The position numbers and the translations under genes were made by a program. 64,000 nt of DNA from Streptomyces violascens (GTDB taxonomy: Bacteria; Actinomycetota; Actinomycetes; Streptomycetales; Streptomycetaceae). The stretch's first letter is position 1, and the number at the start of each line of letters is the position of its first letter. Of the stretch, positions 25,083 to 33,424 are shown piece by piece. The stretch lies in contig NZ_BMUA01000022.1 of the NCBI RefSeq assembly GCF_014649955.1, forward strand, positions 1-64,000, read 5' to 3'. The notes beneath the pieces were generated by a model, which did not search any database, was not told the origin of the DNA, and saw nothing but the letters and a program-made list of their open reading frames with translations.

Positions 25083-27947
25083 TCAGCCCCGCACGTGTTC
25101 CAGGACCGACTCAGCCTCCTCCCGGCGTGCCGCGGCCTCCGGGGTGGCGGCGTCCGCGTACGCCGCGAGAACACCCCGGGCCCGGGCTTCGGCGGCCTCC
25201 GGGCGGCCCAGGTCCAGCTCCATCCAGGCGGCCATCAGCTCCGCCCCGGTGCGCGCGTCCAGATGGTCCGGGCCCGCCTCGGCGAACGTGGCCACCGCGC
25301 GGTCGGCGAAGGTCAGGGCCTCCTCGGTCGGGGCCTCGGCCATGCGCGCGAGCAGCTCGGCGCTCTGGCGGTGCGTATCGGCCAGCTCGGCGAGCAGGTG
25401 CGGCCTTGCGTCCGCCTCCGCCCCGGCCAGCGCGCGCTCGCACTCGGCCGCCGCCTCGGCCATGAACGCCCGGGCCGCCTCGGGCCCTGCCTGGCCCTCG
25501 CGCAGGGCGAGCCAGCCCCGTACGCGCACCGTACGGATCAGGGCCTGCGTGTTGCCGAGCTCGCGCCACAGCTCGCCCGCGCGCCGGTAGGCCTGCTCCG
25601 CCTCGGGGTTGAGCTCCGCCCGGTACAGCGCCTGGGCGGCCAGGTTCGCGAGCATCGCGTGGTCGCGCTGCTCCGGCCAGTGCCGGGCGATGTCCGCCGC
25701 CCGCAGCCAGTGCTCCGCGGCCTCGCGCGGCTCGCCGAGCGCGGTGAGGCAGTCGCCCAGCCACCACAGCGTCTGGACGACCGCGCCCGAGCCGTGCTCG
25801 TCCTCCGTGAGGTCGAGCAGCGCCGCCTCCAGGACGGTCGCCGCCTCGGCCGTACGGTCCAGGCGCAGCAGCCAGCCGCCGAGCAGATGCCGGGCGTACG
25901 CGCCGATGCCCGCGCCCTCGCCCGCCTCGTCCGCCCAGTAACCGGCCTCCAGGGCGTGATCGGCCGCGCCCTCCAACTGGCCGGTGGCGCCCAGGACTTC
26001 ACTGAGCTGGAGGTGCAGATGGGCGCGGCCGGCCGGCTCCACATACGCGCCGCCGTGCTCCAGAGCCGCGCGCAGGGCACGCTCGGCGCCCTCCGCGTCG
26101 TCCAGGTGGCGGCAGAGCCCGGCGAGCCTGGCCTCGGTCTCGGCCGCGTACCAGGCCAGATTCGCCTCGGTGTACGTCGTGATGGACCGCTCGTACAGCT
26201 CCCTCGCGCCCGCCAGGTCACCGCGGAACCCGGCCAGGTCACCGAGCATCCCGTACGCGTCCGCGACCCGGCTCGCCACCCGGTCGTCGGCGATGCGGGG
26301 CTCCGCGAAGGCCAGCACCTCGCGGACCGCCCGTTCGAGCGCCTCGGCCCGCTCGGGGTGCTCCGGGTGCATCCGGCACTCGTGGACCCGGGCGAGCGCG
26401 ACCAGAACCCCGCTCACCTGGCGGGCGGTGGCCCGGCCCTCGGCATGCAGCGCGAGCACCCGCGCGTGCGGCTCGGCCAGGGCAGCCAGTGCCTCCTCGG
26501 CGCGGCCGTCCCGGGCCAGCGCGTACGCTGCCCGGGCGCGGGCCGCCGCGGCCTCGCCCGGGTCGCCCGCCGCCTCGTACAGCTCCGCCGCGTCGCGGAA
26601 GGCCGTCACCCGCGGCCCGGCATCGAGCGCGCCGCGCATCGCCCAGTGGTCCAGGACCTGGGCCCGGTCGTACGGGTCCAGCGCGGACTGGTCGCCGGAG
26701 GCTCCCACCGCGGCCCACGCCGCGCCCGCGTCGGGATGAGAGGCATCGCTCAACTGCCGTGCCCGAGCGAGCAGTTCGGGCAGCGAGGCCGATGCCGCGG
26801 GCTGTTCGGCGGACTTGGGCGCGGCGGCCGGCGCCAGGCGGCGCGCCCGTATGCCAAGGGGCAGCCGGTCGAGCAGCGGGGCCTGGTCCATCCGCTGCCG
26901 CGTGCGGTCGCCGATCTCGGGGGTGCCGTTGCGCGCGTCGAAGAGCGCGGCGATCGCGAGGGCCTCCGTACGCGCGTGGACGGCCAGGGCGGCCGCCGTC
27001 CAGTCCTGGCCCGCCGGGCCGGGCACCGCCTGGCCGCCGAGGCCGAGCGCGGTCAGCCGGTCCATGAGCAGCGTGACCGCTTCGAGGAAGTTGCTCCGGC
27101 TGTCCGGGTTGCCCTCGCCCGCGAAGTAGCCCGGCCGCTCGGCGAGGATCTCCAGGGCGCGGGCCTCGTTGCCGGTCAGCGCGCAGAACTCGATGTGCTG
27201 GGCGAACGCGCTGCGCATCGACTCCATGGGCCGCACCAGGCGGAAGCCGCGCAGATGGTTCGCCCGGGCCTCCTCCAGGCGGCCCAGGCGAACCAGCGGC
27301 AGGAGCGAGGAGGCGAGGGCGGCATGCGGCTCGTGGGCGCAGGTGTGCTCGCCGTCGAGGACCGGCCGCCACAGCTCCAGGGCCTTCGCGTCGTCGCCCA
27401 GATGACGCTGCCAGGAGCCCTGGCTGTGCAGCTCGCAGGCGTGGCAGTCGGCCATCTCGTCCCGGTCGGCGGCCAGCCACGCCTCGTACGCCCGCGCGGC
27501 GCGCTCACGGTCGCCCACGTGCCGGGCGATCGCGAACTGGCCCATGCGCACGGCCCGTTCGGAGTGGCCGGCGAGCCGGTAGCGGTGAGCCATCTCGGCC
27601 TGCCACTTCTCGATCGCGGCGAGCGGCACCGACGGCTGGTCCAGCATGCCGCCGGCCATCCACTTGAAGGTCCAGTGCAGGGTGTGGATCTCGTACTTGT
27701 CGAAGTCCTCGGGGCGCTCGTCCCACATCCGCAGCAGCCGCGCGAAGGGCACGAACATCTTGTTCTTCTCGGAGCTGTAGTTGTAGACCTGCAGCTGGTG
27801 GCGGAGCCCCTCGATCACGGCCAGCGGGTCGCCGAGCTGCTCCGCCTCGGCGAGCAGGTGCTCGGCGCGGGCGTTGCGGGCGGGGCCCTCGGGCTGCCCG
27901 TAGTTGTCCTGCGCGGCCTCGCGCAGTTCCTGGAGCGTCATCGTCAT
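25083..27947 (-). CDS. Large tetratricopeptide-repeat protein, partner of the Hsp90-like gene
   Basis: A 954-residue soluble helical-repeat protein. No enzymatic or DNA-binding domain is visible. Recurrent TPR-like helix pairs run through the chain, for example HVGDRERAARAYEAWLAADR, LGDDAKALELWRPVLDGEHT, DLAGFRGDLAGARELYERSI, DDAEGAERALRAALEHGGAY, and ELNPEAEQAYRRAGELWREL. A Pro/Ala-rich break falls near residues 380-400 (PAAAPKSAEQPAASASLPEL), dividing it into two halves. ATG 27947 overlaps the stop of the Hsp90-like gene (ATGA), so production is translationally coupled. TPR proteins are classical Hsp90 co-chaperones in eukaryotes; a co-chaperone or client-adaptor role here is inference. The downstream gap (24976-25082) holds no gene. 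Confidence 0.9.
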   Translation of the reverse strand: MTMTLQELREAAQDNYGQPEGPARNARAEHLLAEAEQLGDPLAVIEGLRHQLQVYNYSSEKNKMFVPFARLLRMWDERPEDFDKYEIHTLHWTFKWMAGGMLDQPSVPLAAIEKWQAEMAHRYRLAGHSERAVRMGQFAIARHVGDRERAARAYEAWLAADRDEMADCHACELHSQGSWQRHLGDDAKALELWRPVLDGEHTCAHEPHAALASSLLPLVRLGRLEEARANHLRGFRLVRPMESMRSAFAQHIEFCALTGNEARALEILAERPGYFAGEGNPDSRSNFLEAVTLLMDRLTALGLGGQAVPGPAGQDWTAAALAVHARTEALAIAALFDARNGTPEIGDRTRQRMDQAPLLDRLPLGIRARRLAPAAAPKSAEQPAASASLPELLARARQLSDASHPDAGAAWAAVGASGDQSALDPYDRAQVLDHWAMRGALDAGPRVTAFRDAAELYEAAGDPGEAAAARARAAYALARDGRAEEALAALAEPHARVLALHAEGRATARQVSGVLVALARVHECRMHPEHPERAEALERAVREVLAFAEPRIADDRVASRVADAYGMLGDLAGFRGDLAGARELYERSITTYTEANLAWYAAETEARLAGLCRHLDDAEGAERALRAALEHGGAYVEPAGRAHLHLQLSEVLGATGQLEGAADHALEAGYWADEAGEGAGIGAYARHLLGGWLLRLDRTAEAATVLEAALLDLTEDEHGSGAVVQTLWWLGDCLTALGEPREAAEHWLRAADIARHWPEQRDHAMLANLAAQALYRAELNPEAEQAYRRAGELWRELGNTQALIRTVRVRGWLALREGQAGPEAARAFMAEAAAECERALAGAEADARPHLLAELADTHRQSAELLARMAEAPTEEALTFADRAVATFAEAGPDHLDARTGAELMAAWMELDLGRPEAAEARARGVLAAYADAATPEAAARREEAESVLEHVRG

Positions 27948-29785
27948 CGGCCGTTCTCCTCACTGTGGTCGCCGGGGTGGGTGGCCCACTCGAGCAGGCC
28001 GATGAACGCGCGGTTGAGCAGCGCCTGGTCCGCCGGGCGCAGCGGGCGCTGCGCCATCAGCAGGGCCTGCCCGTAGAGGGCCTCCGTCGCCGTGGCGGCG
28101 AGCGCCGGGTCCCCCACCGAACTGATCCTGCGGACAAGCGGGTTGAGATGGTTGAGCACGAGCCGGGCACGCGGCGCGCCACCGCGCAGCGAGCCGAGGA
28201 TTCCCGCCCACAGATCGTCGGCCCGACCCTCCTCGTCGGACCGTGCCTGTTCGTGGCGGGCGGCACGGTCGTCGAGGTGGAGCGCGGGCACGGTCAGCGG
28301 GTGGAAGGCGCGCAGAGCGACATCGCATCCGAGGGAATCGAGCTTGGCACGCGCCACTGACAAGAAGCCCGAGAGCGCCAGTTCCTCGGCCGGATCGACC
28401 GAGTCGAGGTGCGCGGTCACGGTGTCCGGATCGAGCTCGGCCACGACCGCGCCGGCCCGCACCGAAGGCAGCCGCTCGATCAGCTCGCAGTCGTACGTGT
28501 AGCCGCCGTTGATCACCCCGATGCCCTGCGCGGAGGCGATCGGGGCGACCTGGCGGTACTCCTCGACGCTCCGCGTGAAGTGCACGACAGGGTGGCGCCG
28601 CGCGAACTCCTCCAGCGAGACCCGCCCGTCGGTGGTCTCGAACGGCAGCCACGGCAGCATCGTCCGCAACATCGCATCGTCGTGCCGGGCAAGGGACTTG
28701 ACGCCCAGGTGGTGCACCGCGAGGAACTGCCCGAGCCGTTCCGGATCCCCGGCGGCGAGCCCCGTCAGCCACTCCCGGATCCGGCCGCCGAGCGCCTCGC
28801 GCACCCCGGCCAGCGTCTCGTCCTCGTACAGCGACTCGCGCGAGGCCGTGGGCCGCAGGCTGTCGGTGTCCAGGACGCAGCGCACGAAGAACGCCCAGTC
28901 GGGCAGCAGCCGGTCGGCACGCTCGGTGAGCAGCATGCCCTTGAGGTGCACCCGGTGGCTCAGCTGCTGGGACGGGCTCACCGACGACGGCAGTACGTAG
29001 GCGACGCCGCGCACCCCGGCCACCGGCAGGTCGAGCTCGATCGAGTCGAGCGGGGCGAAGCCGAACAGCGCCTCGCAGTGCCGGGCGAGCGCGACCCGCC
29101 GGGCGGCCGGGCCCGGGTAGGAGCGGTCCCAGGGCGCGGGCAGATCGGTGACGCGCTGCTCGCCGACGCGTACGTCGTAGGGAAGCAGCGAGCCGAAGTC
29201 CCTGGCCAGGGCGAGGACCCGGTCCTCGGCGAGCCATTCGGCGCTGCCGGGGCGGGCGTTGAGGTACACCGTGGTGCCGGGCTCGGGGCGCGCGCTGTCC
29301 GCAAGGGTTCGTACGGAGTACGAACCGTCGTCGCGGGCCGACCACTCCACCGGGGCGGCGTCGGGCGTGCGGGCCGAGCGGCTGACCACCCGGATCTCGT
29401 CGGCGACGACGAAGCAGGCGAGCAGCCCGATGCCGAACTGGCCGAGGAATCCGGCCCGCGCGGACTCCAGGCCGCCCTCGCGCTTGGAGCTGCGGCCGAT
29501 CGTCGCGAGCAGGCTGTGCACGTCCTGCTCGGTCAGGCCGACCCCGCTGTCCTCGACGCGCAGGGTGGCGCCGTCCGCGTACAGGCGTACCTCGGCGGGG
29601 GCGTCCGGCTGGTCGGCGCGGCGGGCGGTGATGGCGTCGACGGCGTTCTGCAGCAGCTCGCGCAGATACACCTTGGGGCTGGAGTAGAGGTGGTGGGAGA
29701 GCAGGTCCACCAGGCCACGCAGATCGACCTGGAAGGTGTGCGGGGCAGCGGGCAGCGAAGTGTCTCGGGAAGTCTCAGGTGTCAT
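27944..29785 (-). CDS. Hsp90-family ATPase (HtpG-like), paired with a TPR protein
   Basis: A 613-residue GHKL/Hsp90-family protein. The N-terminal ATPase shows VDLLSHHLYSSPKVYLRELL and QNAVDAITARRA (catalytic Glu and Mg-binding Asn near residue 45). LRVEDSGVGLTEQDVHSLLA (ADP-binding Asp) is near residue 78, and GQFGIGLLACFVVADEIRVV forms the lid. A middle domain follows (FGFAPLDSIELDLPVAGVRG, HRVHLKGMLLTERADRLLPD, RCVLDTDSLRPTASRESLYE), then a divergent C-terminal region ending HPGDHSEENGR. No MEEVD-like tail is present. The order matches HtpG but the sequence is divergent. I chose ATG 29785 (MTPETSRDTS); upstream in-frame extension lacks coding bias. It is divergent from recG and coupled by ATGA overlap to the TPR gene. 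Confidence 0.92.
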   Translation of the reverse strand: MTPETSRDTSLPAAPHTFQVDLRGLVDLLSHHLYSSPKVYLRELLQNAVDAITARRADQPDAPAEVRLYADGATLRVEDSGVGLTEQDVHSLLATIGRSSKREGGLESARAGFLGQFGIGLLACFVVADEIRVVSRSARTPDAAPVEWSARDDGSYSVRTLADSARPEPGTTVYLNARPGSAEWLAEDRVLALARDFGSLLPYDVRVGEQRVTDLPAPWDRSYPGPAARRVALARHCEALFGFAPLDSIELDLPVAGVRGVAYVLPSSVSPSQQLSHRVHLKGMLLTERADRLLPDWAFFVRCVLDTDSLRPTASRESLYEDETLAGVREALGGRIREWLTGLAAGDPERLGQFLAVHHLGVKSLARHDDAMLRTMLPWLPFETTDGRVSLEEFARRHPVVHFTRSVEEYRQVAPIASAQGIGVINGGYTYDCELIERLPSVRAGAVVAELDPDTVTAHLDSVDPAEELALSGFLSVARAKLDSLGCDVALRAFHPLTVPALHLDDRAARHEQARSDEEGRADDLWAGILGSLRGGAPRARLVLNHLNPLVRRISSVGDPALAATATEALYGQALLMAQRPLRPADQALLNRAFIGLLEWATHPGDHSEENGR

Positions 29786-29952
29786 CGTCGCAGCGCCGGT
29801 GGGGGGACGGGCGACGGCGCGGGTAGGGCGGATCCCGTGCGAGGGGAGGCGCGTCGGCTGGAGTGGGGGAGGCGTCATCCTAGGGGGCGCGGCGCCGGTG
29901 TGACCAGCGGTTATCCACAGGCTTTGGCGGGCTGTCAGTCCGGTGGTGTGCA

Positions 29953-32166
29953 ATGGATCGCGTGCCTGCGCTCGAAGAACCACTGAAGAAGCTGCTCGGC
30001 GGACCCACCGCGAAGGTGATGGCCGAGCACCTCGACCTGCACACGGTCGGCGACCTCCTGCACCACTACCCGCGGCGGTACGAGGAGCGCGGCCAGCTCA
30101 CCAAGCTGGCCGAGCTGCCCCTGGACGAGGACGTCACCGTCGTCGCCCAGGTCGCCGACGCCCGGGTGCACACCTTCAATGGAGGGCGCGGCCAGCGCCT
30201 GGAGATCACCATCACCGACGGCAGCGGCCGCCTCCAGCTGGTGTTCTTCGGCCGCGGCATCCACAAGCCGCACAAGGAGCTGCTGCCCGGCAGCCGGGCG
30301 ATGTTCGCCGGCAAGGTGTCGATGTTCAACCGGCGCATGCAGCTCGCGCACCCCACCTACGCGAAGCTGGGCGCGGAAGCGGCCGAGGGCGACGACGCGG
30401 TCGACATCGACTCCTGGGCGGGTGCCCTCATCCCGATCTACCCGGCCTGCAAGGGCCTGGAGTCCTGGAAGATCGCCAAGGCGGTCGACGCGGTGCTGCC
30501 CAGTGCCCAGGAGGCCGTCGACCCGCTCCCGGAGGCCCTGCGTGAGGGCCGAGGATTCGTCTCCCTGCCCGAAGCCCTCCTCAAGGTCCACCGGCCGCGC
30601 GCCTTGGCCGACATCGAGGACGCCCGCCAGCGCCTGAAGTGGGACGAGGCGTTCGTCCTCCAGGTGGCCCTCGCCCGCCGCCGTCACGCGGACGGCCAAC
30701 TCCCGGCAGTGGCAAGGCGACCGGCCCCGGGAGGCCTGCTCGACGCCTTCGACGCCAAGCTGCCCTTCACCCTCACCGACGGCCAGCAGAAGGTCTCCAA
30801 GGAGATCTTCGACGACCTGGCCACCGAGCACCCGATGCACCGGCTGCTCCAGGGGGAGGTCGGTTCGGGAAAGACGATGGTCGCGCTGCGCGCCATGCTC
30901 GCCGTCGTCGACTCCGGCGGGCAGGCCGCCATGCTCGCGCCCACCGAGGTCCTCGCCCAGCAGCACCACCGCTCCATCACCGAGATGATGGGCGAGCTCG
31001 CCGAAGGCGGGATGCTGGGAGGCTCCGACCTCGGGACGAAGGTCGTCCTGCTCACCGGGTCCATGGGGATGCCCGCCCGGCGCGAGGCCCTGCTCGACCT
31101 GGTCACGGGCGAGGCGGGGGTCGTCATCGGAACGCACGCCCTGATCGAGGACAAGGTGCAGTTCCACGACCTCGGCCTGGTCGTCGTCGACGAGCAGCAC
31201 CGCTTCGGCGTCGAGCAGCGCGACGCCCTGCGCGGCAAGGGCAAGCAGCCCCCGCACCTGCTCGTCATGACCGCCACGCCCATCCCGCGCACGGTCGCCA
31301 TGACGGTCTTCGGCGACCTCGAGACATCGGTCCTGGACCAGCTGCCCGCCGGGCGCTCGCCCATCGCCAGCCACGTCGTCCCCGCCCAGGACAAGCCGCA
31401 CTTCCTGGCCCGCGCCTGGGAGCGGGTCCGCGAGGAGGTCGACAAGGGGCACCAGGCGTACGTGGTGTGCCCGCGCATCGGCGATGACGAGGACGAGGCC
31501 AAATCGGCCAAGGGGAAGAAGAAGGCCGAGGAGGCCGAGACCGCCGACAAGCGGCCCCCGCTCGCCGTGATCGAGATCGCCGACCAGCTGTCCAAGGGCC
31601 CCCTGCAGGGGCTGCGCACCGAGATCCTGCACGGCCGGATGCAGCCGGACGACAAGGACGACGTGATGCGCCGGTTCGGCGCGGGCGAGGTGGACGTCCT
31701 GGTGGCCACCACGGTCATCGAGGTCGGCGTGAACGTGCCGAACGCCACCGCGATGGTGATCATGGACGCCGACCGGTTCGGCGTCTCCCAGCTCCACCAG
31801 CTGCGCGGCCGCGTCGGCCGTGGCTCCGCACCGGGCCTGTGCCTGCTGGTCACCGACATGCCGGAGGCGAGCGCGGCCCGGGCCCGTCTCAACGCCGTGG
31901 CCTCCACCCTCGACGGCTTCGAGCTCTCCCGCATCGACCTCGAACAGCGCCGCGAGGGCGATGTGCTGGGCCAGGCTCAGTCCGGGGTGCGCTCCTCGCT
32001 GCGGATGCTCACCGTCATCGACGACGAGGAGGTCATCGCCGCCGCCCGCGAGGAAGCCGCCGCGGTGGTCGCCCAGGACCCGGATCTCGCACACCTCCCG
32101 GGGCTGCGCACGGCTCTGGACGCCCTCCTGGACAAGGACCGCGAGCAGTACCTCGACAAGGGCTGA
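29953..32166 (+). CDS. recG: ATP-dependent DNA helicase RecG
   Basis: A 737-residue superfamily 2 helicase that reverses stalled replication forks and processes recombination intermediates. The N-terminal wedge/OB region (HTVGDLLHHYPRRYEERGQL, VAQVADARVHTFNGGRGQRL) precedes the motor domain. Motor motifs are Walker A in LLQGEVGSGKTMVALRAMLA near residue 300, the DExH box VVVDEQHRFGVEQRDAL near 412, VMTATPIPRTVAMTVFGDLE and VATTVIEVGVNVPNATAMVI. A lysine/glutamate-rich insertion (EDEAKSAKGKKKAEEAETAD) interrupts the second motor domain, as in other actinobacteria. I used ATG 29953; GTG 29962 is possible. Confidence 0.97.
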   Translation: MDRVPALEEPLKKLLGGPTAKVMAEHLDLHTVGDLLHHYPRRYEERGQLTKLAELPLDEDVTVVAQVADARVHTFNGGRGQRLEITITDGSGRLQLVFFGRGIHKPHKELLPGSRAMFAGKVSMFNRRMQLAHPTYAKLGAEAAEGDDAVDIDSWAGALIPIYPACKGLESWKIAKAVDAVLPSAQEAVDPLPEALREGRGFVSLPEALLKVHRPRALADIEDARQRLKWDEAFVLQVALARRRHADGQLPAVARRPAPGGLLDAFDAKLPFTLTDGQQKVSKEIFDDLATEHPMHRLLQGEVGSGKTMVALRAMLAVVDSGGQAAMLAPTEVLAQQHHRSITEMMGELAEGGMLGGSDLGTKVVLLTGSMGMPARREALLDLVTGEAGVVIGTHALIEDKVQFHDLGLVVVDEQHRFGVEQRDALRGKGKQPPHLLVMTATPIPRTVAMTVFGDLETSVLDQLPAGRSPIASHVVPAQDKPHFLARAWERVREEVDKGHQAYVVCPRIGDDEDEAKSAKGKKKAEEAETADKRPPLAVIEIADQLSKGPLQGLRTEILHGRMQPDDKDDVMRRFGAGEVDVLVATTVIEVGVNVPNATAMVIMDADRFGVSQLHQLRGRVGRGSAPGLCLLVTDMPEASAARARLNAVASTLDGFELSRIDLEQRREGDVLGQAQSGVRSSLRMLTVIDDEEVIAAAREEAAAVVAQDPDLAHLPGLRTALDALLDKDREQYLDKG

Positions 32167-32213
32167 GAGACTGGGGAGGCACATCCGACGCATGTACACG
32201 GACAAGGACTGAG

Positions 32214-32810
32214 ATGACCCGCGTGATCGCCGGCCGGGCCGGTGGACGCCGCCTCGCCGTACCGCCGGGCACCGGCACCCGCCCCACCTCCGACCGGGCG
32301 CGCGAGGGCCTCTTCTCCACCTGGGAGGCGCTGCTCGGCACGCTCGACGGCATCCGCATCGCCGATCTGTACGCGGGCTCCGGAGCCGTGGGCCTGGAGG
32401 CGCTCTCGCGCGGCGCGGTCCATGCCCTGCTCGTCGAGGCCGACGGCCGCGCCGTCCGCACCGTCCGCGACAACGTGGCCGCGCTCAAGCTGCCCGGCGC
32501 CGAAGTGCGTACCGGCAAAGCGGAGCAGATCGTGACAGGCCCGGCGCCCGCCGACCCGTATGACGTGATTTTCCTGGACCCGCCGTACGCCGTCACCGAT
32601 GACGATCTTCGGGAGATCCTGCTCACACTCCGTCGTGGGGGCTGGCTCGCGGAGGACTGTCTCGTCACCGTGGAGCGCAGCACCAGAGGCGGGGAATTCG
32701 GCTGGCCCGAAGGATTCGAAGCACTGCGGGCCCGTCGCTACGGCGAGGGCACGCTTTGGTACGGTCGCGCCGCCTCCACGTGCGAAAACGCACCGCGAGA
32801 CACCCCATGA
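32214..32810 (+). CDS. rsmD: 16S rRNA (guanine-966-N2)-methyltransferase RsmD
   Basis: A 198-residue SAM-dependent methyltransferase acting on G966 of 16S rRNA. Family signature: MTRVIAGRAGGRRLAVPPGT and RPTSDRAREGLFSTWEALLG. The SAM-binding ADLYAGSGAVGLEALSRGAV is near residue 42, and catalytic DVIFLDPPYAVTDDDLREIL is near residue 118. ATG 32214 is 48 bp after recG; a six-codon ORF (MYTDKD) with a good ribosome site lies in between and ends next to the rsmD start. Its stop overlaps a possible upstream coaD ATG. Pairing with coaD is usual in bacteria. Confidence 0.96.
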   Translation: MTRVIAGRAGGRRLAVPPGTGTRPTSDRAREGLFSTWEALLGTLDGIRIADLYAGSGAVGLEALSRGAVHALLVEADGRAVRTVRDNVAALKLPGAEVRTGKAEQIVTGPAPADPYDVIFLDPPYAVTDDDLREILLTLRRGGWLAEDCLVTVERSTRGGEFGWPEGFEALRARRYGEGTLWYGRAASTCENAPRDTP

Positions 32811-32836
32811 CCGGACCGGAGAGCGAGGGACATCAG

Positions 32837-33316
32837 TTGCGCCGCGCCGTCTGTCCGGGGTCCTTTGACCCCATCACCAACGGACACCTCGACATCATCG
32901 CCCGCGCCTCCCGCCTGTACGACGTCGTACATGTCGCGGTGATGATCAACCAGTCGAAGCAGGGCCTGTTCACCATCGAGGAGCGGATCGAGATGATCCG
33001 CGAGGTGACGGCCGACCTCGGCAACGTGGAGGTCGAGTCCTTCCACGGCCTGCTCGTCGACTTCTGCAAGCAGCGGGACATCCCCGCGATCGTCAAGGGC
33101 CTCCGCGCCGTCAGCGACTTCGACTACGAGCTGCAGATGGCCCAGATGAACAACGGGCTCTCGGGCGTCGAGACCCTGTTCGTGCCCACCAATCCGACGT
33201 ACAGCTTCCTGTCGTCCTCGCTGGTCAAGGAGGTCGCGACCTGGGGCGGAGACGTCTCCCACCTGCTGCCGGCCACCGTCCACGAGGCCCTGGTCGCCCG
33301 GCTCGCCGAGAAGTGA
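32837..33316 (+). CDS. coaD: Phosphopantetheine adenylyltransferase
   Basis: The 159-residue enzyme adds AMP to 4'-phosphopantetheine in coenzyme A synthesis. It shows RRAVCPGSFDPITNGHLDII with the nucleotidyltransferase H-x-G-H-type motif (TNGH) near residue 17, VAVMINQSKQGLFTIEERIE, AIVKGLRAVSDFDYELQMAQ, and the SSSLVKEVATWGGDV loop near the C-terminus. I prefer TTG 32837: GAGGGA lies about 7 nt upstream and the resulting length is the family norm. ATG 32807, overlapping the rsmD stop, would add ten unconserved residues. Confidence 0.95.
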   Translation: MRRAVCPGSFDPITNGHLDIIARASRLYDVVHVAVMINQSKQGLFTIEERIEMIREVTADLGNVEVESFHGLLVDFCKQRDIPAIVKGLRAVSDFDYELQMAQMNNGLSGVETLFVPTNPTYSFLSSSLVKEVATWGGDVSHLLPATVHEALVARLAEK

Positions 33317-33424
33317 GCCACCAGGCCGTCCACTGACGGCCCGTCACCCGGTGTCGGGCGGGCGCCGACTGGCCTTACAGTCGTCCCGTCCGTCTCCAAT
33401 CCGTTAGAAGAGTGGCGATCACCG

